DNA from: Candidatus Caccocola faecipullorum
GTDB taxonomy: Bacteria > Synergistota > Synergistia > Synergistales > Synergistaceae
Assembly: GCA_018716365.1 (NCBI GenBank)
Contig: DVKA01000182.1
Span: 1-7,766 of the forward strand
DNA: 7,766 bases
Direction: 5' to 3'
The translations under genes and the position numbers were made by a program. The notes below the pieces were generated by a model. That model worked only from the letters and a program-made list of their open reading frames with translations. It was not told the DNA's origin and did not search any database. How positions within the stretch are numbered: position 1 is the stretch's first letter; each line of letters begins with the position of its first letter. This document shows positions 1 to 4,169 of the stretch, in pieces.

Positions 1-36
1 CGATTTATTATTTATATCATTTATAATAAACTTATG
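1..36 (-). promoter_or_regulatory. AT-rich block, possible leftward promoter
   Basis: The first 30 bases are almost all A and T. On the minus strand, positions 16-11 read TATAAA, preceded by TGA (19-17), which resembles an extended -10 element. The 13-mer TTATTTATATCAT at 8-20 recurs exactly at 3552-3564, where the same minus-strand element lies upstream of pgsA. I infer a promoter for a leftward gene just outside the window. No good -35 hexamer is seen, so the call is tentative. Confidence 0.35.
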
Positions 37-43
37 AGATTCA

Positions 44-76
44 TCCCGCGGCGCGGATTTTCTATCCGCCGCGGGA
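44..76. repeat. GC-rich imperfect inverted repeat
   Basis: The arms are 44-58 and 64-76, around a loop of TTTCT. Thirteen base pairs form if a GC dinucleotide in the left arm is bulged out. No T-run follows on either strand, so it is not a typical terminator. The left arm contains a 15-mer (46-60) found again at 1673-1687, upstream of plsY. Its role is unknown; it may be a dispersed intergenic element or a hairpin at the end of an upstream transcript. Confidence 0.45.
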
Positions 77-118
77 AACGGCGCCCTCCGCCCAAAAGTG
101 GAATTAACGGCGGAGATA

Positions 119-146
119 TGGACAACAGCGCGGCTTTTGGTATGAT
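119..146 (+). promoter_or_regulatory. Sigma70-type extended -10 promoter for the symporter
   Basis: TGGACA at 119-124 matches five of six bases of the -35 consensus. After a 16-base spacer, TATGAT at 141-146 matches five of six bases of the -10 consensus and is preceded by TGG (138-140), giving an extended -10. Transcription would start near 153, leaving about 254 nt of leader before the symporter start at 407. This is the best promoter seen in the gene-free first 406 bases. Confidence 0.5.
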
Positions 147-152
147 AGGAAA

Positions 153-406
153 AGAGTTCCGTATCAGTTTGCGCGCGGCCCGCCGCCTGTCCGGCGCTGT
201 GGACGCGCAGTGTGAAAAAACTATGAGGAGCATTATCTCCGCCGTACACCGCACGCGGAAGGGAGGAGGACGAAGGAGCGGCGTTGAGAGCGGCCCGCGT
301 GGACGCGGGGCTAACGCGCGGAGAAGGCGCTTTCCGGCCTCGGCCGGAGAGCATACAGCGGCATATTGAAGTCATCATCAAATCAGACAATAAGGAGTGG
401 ATATTC
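153..406 (+). promoter_or_regulatory. Structured 5' leader of the symporter gene
   Basis: This stretch has no convincing gene but several hairpins. A nested one pairs 170-175 with 204-209 and encloses 181-185 with 192-196. A second pairs CCCGCG 294-299 with CGCGGG 304-309. A third is a 10-bp stem (329-338 with 343-352, one G-U pair) closed by a CTCG tetraloop. No T-run follows any of them. I could not match the region to a known riboswitch or T-box. It could be a cis-regulatory RNA or simply a GC-rich leader; the tetraloop hairpin is the most solid part. Confidence 0.35.
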
Positions 407-1597
407 ATGAAGTTTCTCACCAGCCTGCCTATGAAGCTGCTGCTCGGCGTCATAGTAGGTATCGCGGTCGGACAGTTCGCCGGCGTCGCTCTTATGAACG
501 TCGTCGTGACGGTCCGCTACATTCTGGGACAGCTGATTCTCTTCTGCGTCCCGCTCATCATCATCGGATTCATCGCTCCGTCAATCACCCGTCTCGGCAA
601 CAACGCTTCGAAGATGCTCGGCGTAGCCGTCACGATAGCCTACATTTCGTCGATAGGCGCGGCGCTCTTCTCGATGGCCGCCGGCTACATCATGATACCG
701 AACCTTTCCATCGTTACGAACGTTGAAGGGCTTCAGGCTCTGCCGGACCTCGTCTTCAAGCTCGACATCCCGCCGATAATGTCCGTCATGAGCGCGCTTG
801 CGCTTTCGATGTGCCTCGGCCTCGCCGCGGCGTGGACGAAGGCTAAGTCGATCACCAACGCCCTTGAAGAATTCCAGCTCATCGTCCTTGCGATAGTTAC
901 GAAGATAGTCATCCCGCTTCTTCCGTTCTTCATTGCCTTCACCTTCTGCTCGCTCTCTTACGAAGGCAGCATCACGAAGCAGCTCCCGGTCTTCATCCAG
1001 GTCATCGTCATCGTCATGGTGGGCCACTACATCTGGATGGCTCTGCTCTACGCCCTCGCCGGAATCTACACCGGCAAGAACCCGTTTGACATAATCAAGA
1101 ACTACGGCCCGGCTTACATCACGGCCGTCGGTACGATGTCCTCCGCCGCGACGCTCGCCGTCGCGCTGCGCTGCGCGAAGAAGTCTGAGCCGCCGCTCCG
1201 CGACGACATGGTCGACTTCGGAATCCCGCTCTTTGCGAACATCCACCTATGCGGCTCCGTCCTTACCGAAGTCTTCTTCGTCATGACGATTTCGAAGATC
1301 CTCTACGGCGCCATTCCTCCGATCGAGACGATGGTGCTCTTCTGCCTGCTCCTCGGCATCTTTGCGATAGCGGCCCCCGGCGTCCCCGGCGGTACGGTCA
1401 TGGCCTCGCTCGGCCTTATCACGGGCATCCTCGGCTTTGATGATTCCGGCACGGCGCTCATGCTCACGATATTCGCGCTCCAGGACAGCTTCGGCACGGC
1501 CTGCAACGTAACGGGCGACGGCGCTCTGACGCTCATGCTCACGGGCTACGCGGACAAGCACGGCATAGCGCCGCAGAAGATAGAGAGAATCCTCTAG
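407..1597 (+). CDS. Dicarboxylate/amino acid:cation symporter family protein (SLC1/DAACS)
   Basis: A 396-residue, very hydrophobic inner-membrane transporter of the sodium:dicarboxylate symporter family, which takes up amino acids or dicarboxylates using ion gradients. Start ATG 407 has SD AAGGAG (392-397) nine bases upstream. The in-frame ATG at 284 has no SD, and its extension is Arg-rich and unlike the family. Family landmarks in order are the HP1-like serine stretch GTMSSAATL (242-250), the TM7 segment with HLCGS (280-284), the HP2-like GVPGG (325-329) and the TM8 motif QDSFGTACNVTGD (359-371). By comparison with archaeal GltPh, the NMDGT motif has become HLCGS, so the Asn and Asp that bind sodium are His280 and Cys282. 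The TM8 arginine that holds acidic side chains is Gly363. The Asn and Asp of NxxGD are kept (Asn367, Asp371). I infer a substrate other than glutamate/aspartate and possibly altered ion coupling; the family call is firm, the substrate unknown. The gene is a single unit, closed by a terminator. Confidence 0.9.
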   Translation: MKFLTSLPMKLLLGVIVGIAVGQFAGVALMNVVVTVRYILGQLILFCVPLIIIGFIAPSITRLGNNASKMLGVAVTIAYISSIGAALFSMAAGYIMIPNLSIVTNVEGLQALPDLVFKLDIPPIMSVMSALALSMCLGLAAAWTKAKSITNALEEFQLIVLAIVTKIVIPLLPFFIAFTFCSLSYEGSITKQLPVFIQVIVIVMVGHYIWMALLYALAGIYTGKNPFDIIKNYGPAYITAVGTMSSAATLAVALRCAKKSEPPLRDDMVDFGIPLFANIHLCGSVLTEVFFVMTISKILYGAIPPIETMVLFCLLLGIFAIAAPGVPGGTVMASLGLITGILGFDDSGTALMLTIFALQDSFGTACNVTGDGALTLMLTGYADKHGIAPQKIERIL

Positions 1598-1635
1598 CTT
1601 CGCCGCGCTTTGAGAAAAAAGCCATAACGAACGAC

Positions 1636-1668
1636 AGCGGGGGCCGCTTTGCGCGGCTCCCGCTTTTT
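1636..1668 (+). terminator. Rho-independent terminator after the symporter gene
   Basis: A 12-bp stem pairs 1636-1647 with 1653-1664 (one G-U pair) around the loop TTTGC. It runs straight into TTTT at 1665-1668. It lies 38 bases after the symporter stop, on the same strand. Confidence 0.9.
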
Positions 1669-1682
1669 CGCGCCGCGGCGCG
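1669..1682. repeat. Perfect 14-bp GC-only palindrome
   Basis: CGCGCCGCGGCGCG is its own reverse complement. It lies directly after the symporter terminator and four bases before the plsY -35 hexamer, where an operator could sit. In such GC-rich DNA it may also be chance. Its right half lies inside the 15-mer shared with 46-60. Confidence 0.4.
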
Positions 1683-1685
1683 GAT

Positions 1686-1714
1686 TTGACGCGGGCGCGC
1701 GCGCGGCGTACAAT
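1686..1714 (+). promoter_or_regulatory. Sigma70-type promoter of plsY
   Basis: TTGACG at 1686-1691 and TACAAT at 1709-1714 each match five of six consensus bases, at the ideal 17-base spacing. Transcription would start near 1721, giving a leader of roughly 38 nt before plsY. The spacer 1692-1708 is entirely G and C and contains an alternating GC run at 1695-1705, which is unusual for a promoter. Confidence 0.65.
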
Positions 1715-1758
1715 CGGCTAGGCTTCTGCCGTCTTTATCTTTTTATGCGGGTGATAAT

Positions 1759-2352
1759 ATGTCCTTTATCTTATGCGCGTTATTCGGTTATCTCGCGGGC
1801 TCGTGCCCGACAGGCTTCCTAGTCGCAAAATATGTATGCGGCGCGGACATACGCTCCTACGGCTCCGGCAACATCGGCGCTACGAACGTCGGGCGGCTCA
1901 TGGGCAGGAAGTGGGCCGTAGCTGTCGCCGTCTTCGATATGCTCAAGGGCGGCCTCGCGGTGCTCGCGGCCTCGTGTTTCGTCTCCTCGCACGCGCTTCT
2001 CGCCCTCACGGGAGTCTGCGCCGTCCTCGGCCACAACTACCCGGTCTGGCTCGGCTTCAAGGGCGGCAAGGGCGTGGCGACGACCTTCGGCGTCATGGCC
2101 TTCTTCGACTTTTTCACGCCGTGGCCCGCGATTCTCGGCGGCCTCGTATGGTACGCCGTCATGCGCTTCACGAAGTACGTCTCCGTCGCCTCGCTCGCCG
2201 GTCTCTTCGCTGCGGCGCTCTTCACATTCGCGTGGGGGATGCCGAAGCCTTACTCCTTCGCCGCGCTCTTCCTCGCCTGCCTCTCGTCGTGGCGTCACCG
2301 CTCGAACATCGACCGGCTGATGAAGGGGACGGAGTCTAAGGTGAAGTCGTAA
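1759..2352 (+). CDS. plsY: Glycerol-3-phosphate acyltransferase PlsY
   Basis: A 197-residue membrane enzyme that moves a fatty acyl group from acyl-phosphate (made by PlsX) to position 1 of glycerol-3-phosphate, giving lysophosphatidic acid, the first committed step of phospholipid synthesis. All three family motifs are visible: SYGSGNIGATNVGR (33-46), GHNYPVWLGFKGGKGVAT (91-108, including the phosphate-binding FKGGK loop) and the C-terminal WRHRSNIDRLMKGTE (178-192). Hydrophobic segments between them fit the usual multi-pass topology, and the length is normal for the family. The start ATG 1759 places the conserved N-terminal GYLAGSCPTG segment at the expected position. Its SD (GGGTGA, 1749-1754) is weak and close. 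The gene has its own promoter and converges on the GNAT gene, with 36 bases between the two stops. No motif residue appears to be missing. Confidence 0.96.
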   Translation: MSFILCALFGYLAGSCPTGFLVAKYVCGADIRSYGSGNIGATNVGRLMGRKWAVAVAVFDMLKGGLAVLAASCFVSSHALLALTGVCAVLGHNYPVWLGFKGGKGVATTFGVMAFFDFFTPWPAILGGLVWYAVMRFTKYVSVASLAGLFAAALFTFAWGMPKPYSFAALFLACLSSWRHRSNIDRLMKGTESKVKS

Positions 2353-2388
2353 AAACTTCCCGGCGGCGCGGCGCGCGGCGCTCAGCCG

Positions 2389-2862
2389 TCAGAGTCGGCG
2401 GAGCATGATGTATTCTTCTTCGGTTTCATCCACGACCTCAAATCCTGCCTTTTCGTACATTTTCAGCGCGTAGTTCGCCTTTTGGACGGAGAGCGATACT
2501 CGCTCGTACCCTTTGCGTTTCAGGAGACTGAGCATTTCGCGCAGCAGGGCCGTGCCTATGCCGCGTCCGCGGTATTCCCTGTAAAGAGAGACGGCGAGCG
2601 ACGGCGTTTCGCCGTCTATGTGCCCATAGTCGTCCATGATGCGCGCCCATATCGCGCCTACGACTGCGCCATCAGCTTCCGCGACCAGGCCCGTGTCGTC
2701 CTTACGCGAGCCGAAGCCGTCGACGTAGAGGCGCAGCTCCGGCAGCGAGAGGATGGACCTCGGCGGCGCGGGCGTCCCCTCCGGTACAAAAATGGCCTCG
2801 TATAGAAAATTTTCAAGCAGAGCGTATTCCTCTTCTTTTATCTCTCTGACGGTGCTGTGCAC
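2389..2862 (-). CDS. GNAT family N-acetyltransferase
   Basis: A 157-residue soluble protein of the Gcn5-related N-acetyltransferase fold, which moves acetyl from acetyl-CoA to an amine; the acceptor cannot be told. Motif A, the acetyl-CoA pyrophosphate loop, is R98-GRGIGTA-105 (the Q/RxxGxG/A pattern), following the beta-strand HIDGETPSLAVSLYREY. The motif B region is VSLSVQKANYALKMYEKAGF (122-141), with the typical Asn and the MYEKAGF helix end. I chose GTG 2862 because GGAGGG (2873-2868) lies five bases upstream. The open frame continues to 3192 but runs antisense through pgsA, is Arg/His-rich and shows no fold, so that extension is rejected. The gene lies 83 bases downstream of pgsA on the same strand, behind a terminator, so its expression may depend on read-through. 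The family is sure; the substrate is unknown. Confidence 0.88.
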   Translation of the reverse strand: MHSTVREIKEEEYALLENFLYEAIFVPEGTPAPPRSILSLPELRLYVDGFGSRKDDTGLVAEADGAVVGAIWARIMDDYGHIDGETPSLAVSLYREYRGRGIGTALLREMLSLLKRKGYERVSLSVQKANYALKMYEKAGFEVVDETEEEYIMLRRL

Positions 2863-2883
2863 GGCGGCCCTCCGCGTTCTACG

Positions 2884-2916
2884 AAAAAGCCGCCCGCGCC
2901 TCGTCGCGCAAGCGGC
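2884..2916 (-). terminator. Rho-independent terminator between pgsA and the GNAT gene
   Basis: On the minus strand, 2916-2906 pairs with 2899-2889 in an 11-bp stem with two G-U pairs and a six-base loop, followed by TTTTT (2888-2884). On the plus strand the same hairpin is followed three bases later by TTTTT (2920-2924), so it could act both ways. The GNAT start codon lies only 21 bases past the T-run. That leaves no room for a separate promoter after the hairpin. Confidence 0.8.
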
Positions 2917-2945
2917 CTGATTTTTGCCTTTTTCCCGATTTTCCG

Positions 2946-3494
2946 TCAGCTCAGCAGATCCATGCTGTTGCGGATATATTCGATGCCGGACCAGACTGTG
3001 AGGATGACGGCGAGCCACATGACAGCCATCGCGCCCGGTATGTTGAAGAGCAGAAGGATTATTCCTATTATCTGCGTCACGGTCTTCAGCTTGCCGCCCT
3101 TCGAGGCCGCTATCACGACGCCCTCGGAGGCGGCGACCATGCGGAGCCCCGAGACGATGAACTCGCGCGAAATTATCACGACGACCATCCACGCGGGGAA
3201 GCGGTGCAGCTCGACGAGCGCCGTCAGCACGGCGATGACGAGTATCTTGTCGGCGAGCGGGTCGATGAACTTCCCGAGGTTAGTTACGATGTTGCGCTTG
3301 CGCGCGATGTAGCCGTCCACGGCGTCGGTTATCGACGCGATGATGAAGACGGCGGCGGCGATGCAGTCTCCGACGTTCAGCCCCATTATATAGCCGAGCT
3401 GTCCGCGAAGCGTTAGAAAGACGAGTATGACGGGAACCAGTATCACCCTGAAAAGGCTTAGCATATTAGGCAGATTCCACGGCGACGACGGCAT
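2946..3494 (-). CDS. pgsA: CDP-diacylglycerol--glycerol-3-phosphate 3-phosphatidyltransferase
   Basis: A 182-residue integral membrane enzyme that joins CDP-diacylglycerol and glycerol-3-phosphate into phosphatidylglycerol-phosphate, the committed step towards phosphatidylglycerol and cardiolipin. The CDP-alcohol phosphotransferase signature is complete: D57, D60-G61, A64-R65, G74, D78 and D82, at the canonical spacing. The N-terminal NLPNMLSLFRVILVP (7-21) is typical of PgsA, and ISREFIVSGLR (108-118) further separates PgsA from other members of the superfamily. Two ATGs compete, at 3500 and 3494. The SD GGAGG (3506-3502) is one base from the first but seven from the second, so I chose 3494; using 3500 would add two residues (MK). 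It is transcribed away from rpsO, from an AT-rich promoter region, and is followed by a terminator before the GNAT gene. Confidence 0.95.
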   Translation of the reverse strand: MPSSPWNLPNMLSLFRVILVPVILVFLTLRGQLGYIMGLNVGDCIAAAVFIIASITDAVDGYIARKRNIVTNLGKFIDPLADKILVIAVLTALVELHRFPAWMVVVIISREFIVSGLRMVAASEGVVIAASKGGKLKTVTQIIGIILLLFNIPGAMAVMWLAVILTVWSGIEYIRNSMDLLS

Positions 3495-3554
3495 TTTCAT
3501 TCCTCCGTTGATCGCGCGGCGGCGGCGCGCCGCGTCTGTTTTTACACTTTGTTA

Positions 3555-3563
3555 TTTATATCA
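3555..3563 (-). promoter_or_regulatory. Extended -10 element of the pgsA promoter
   Basis: On the minus strand, TGA (3563-3561) precedes TATAAA (3560-3555), a good extended -10. The sequence where a -35 hexamer would lie (3583-3578, ATGCAA) is poor, which extended -10 promoters tolerate. Transcription would start near 3548, about 54 bases before the pgsA start. The flanking 13-mer is shared with the left edge of the window. Confidence 0.45.
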
Positions 3564-3639
3564 TAAAGTCGGAATTTTTGCATTTAAAAGTGTGCGCGAG
3601 AGACGTTTCTGCCTTTTTTAGCTGCGTCGAAATATCAAG

Positions 3640-3663
3640 GGCGCCTATATTGTTTAGGCCGCC
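3640..3663. other. Small hairpin between the divergent pgsA and rpsO promoters
   Basis: Positions 3640-3647 pair with 3655-3663 (eight base pairs, one bulged C) around the loop TATTGTT. It lies just upstream of the rpsO -35 hexamer and has no T-run. It could be a regulator site with dyad symmetry or chance. Apart from this and the promoters, nothing else is seen in the roughly 300 bases between pgsA and rpsO. Confidence 0.25.
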
Positions 3664-3671
3664 TCCGGGGC

Positions 3672-3701
3672 TTGCCATAATCAGCGCACTTCTGGTAATA
3701 T
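3672..3701 (+). promoter_or_regulatory. Sigma70-type promoter of rpsO
   Basis: TTGCCA (3672-3677) and TAATAT (3696-3701) are separated by 18 bases, with TGG (3693-3695) giving an extended -10. Transcription would start near 3708, leaving about 84 nt of leader before rpsO. The strength fits a ribosomal protein gene. Confidence 0.55.
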
Positions 3702-3707
3702 ACGCAG

Positions 3708-3791
3708 AGCCTCTTACACGGACATGCGTCTCCACAACATGCCTGAGTTGGAGGGAATAGGGGCGAGCACGCCCAGAACGGAGTGATAGGT
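3708..3791 (+). promoter_or_regulatory. rpsO leader with hairpins, possible S15 autoregulatory site
   Basis: The leader contains a weak stem of CTCC (3730-3733) with GGAG (3750-3753) and a firm hairpin, GGGCG (3761-3765) with CGCCC (3770-3774), loop AGCA. The latter lies just before the SD GGAG at 3780-3783. Many bacteria regulate rpsO by S15 binding to its own leader, through unrelated folds in different phyla. I infer, without proof, that this leader may do the same. Confidence 0.35.
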
Positions 3792-4058
3792 ATGATAGAG
3801 AAGGATAAGAAACAGTCGATCATCGAAGAGTACAAGACGCACGAGGCGGACACTGGCTCCACGGAAGTTCAGGTCGCCATCCTCACGGCGCGCATCCGCG
3901 AGCTGACCGAGCACATGAAGGTCCACAAGAAGGACTTCCACAGCCGCCGCGGTCTCCTCATCATGGTAGGTAAGCGCCGCCGCCTGCTCCAGTATCTCAG
4001 GAACAAGGACTTCGGCCGCTACCAGACGCTCATACAGCGCCTCGGACTCCGCCACTAA
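3792..4058 (+). CDS. rpsO: 30S ribosomal protein S15
   Basis: An 88-residue primary 16S rRNA-binding protein that organises the central domain of the small ribosomal subunit. The sequence carries the family hallmarks: [13 protein letters not shown] (20-32), [20 protein letters not shown] (45-64), LLQYLRNKD and the C-terminal [12 protein letters not shown]. The length is normal (88-89 residues). An in-frame GTG at 3783 would add three residues, but ATG 3792 has SD GGAG (3780-3783) eight bases upstream and matches the family N-terminus, so it is preferred. The gene is followed by a strong terminator and then pnp, the classical rpsO-pnp arrangement. Confidence 0.98.
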   Translation: MIEKDKKQSIIEEYKTHEADTGSTEVQVAILTARIRELTEHMKVHKKDFHSRRGLLIMVGKRRRLLQYLRNKDFGRYQTLIQRLGLRH

Positions 4059-4083
4059 TCCTACGCGATTTTTCGCATATTTC

Positions 4084-4116
4084 ATGGCGAAAGGGTTCTC
4101 CCTTTCGCCATTTTTT
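4084..4116 (+). terminator. Rho-independent terminator between rpsO and pnp
   Basis: A perfect 12-bp stem pairs 4084-4095 with 4100-4111 around the loop TTCT. It is followed by a T-rich tail (4111-4116, then ATTATTTT). It should end most rpsO transcripts, with pnp served by read-through or by a promoter not clearly seen. The hairpin is also a possible processing site. Confidence 0.92.
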
Positions 4117-4169
4117 ATTATTTTGTGTTATCCTTCTTATCGTGATGATAATAGGTAGGAGGAATAACC

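Noticed and set aside
34..369. Open frame on the plus strand in the leader region
   Set aside because: It is Arg-rich and low in complexity, has no SD and crosses the predicted promoter and hairpins.
284..406. Upstream ATG as the start of the symporter
   Set aside because: It would add 41 mostly charged residues with no SD; ATG 407 has AAGGAG nine bases upstream and gives a normal N-terminus.
581..1246. Antisense open frame opposite the symporter
   Set aside because: The translation is extremely rich in Arg, Asp and Glu, as expected for a shadow of a hydrophobic gene, and no start signal is seen.
2343..2359. GAAGT/ACTTC hairpin across the plsY stop
   Set aside because: It is only five base pairs with a seven-base loop and no T-run; probably chance.
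2863..3192. N-terminal extension of the GNAT gene through pgsA
   Set aside because: The extension overlaps pgsA in another frame and is Arg/His-rich without family similarity, while GTG 2862 has a well-placed SD.
3522..3533. Perfect palindrome GCGGCGCGCCGC in the pgsA leader
   Set aside because: It is embedded in a longer GCG/GCC-rich run where such palindromes arise easily, and no spacing relation to the promoter is evident.
4123..4152. Possible pnp promoter TTGTGT - 18 bases - GATAAT
   Set aside because: Both hexamers are mediocre, and the predicted start near 4159 would fall inside the SD AGGAGG, so it could not yield a normal message.
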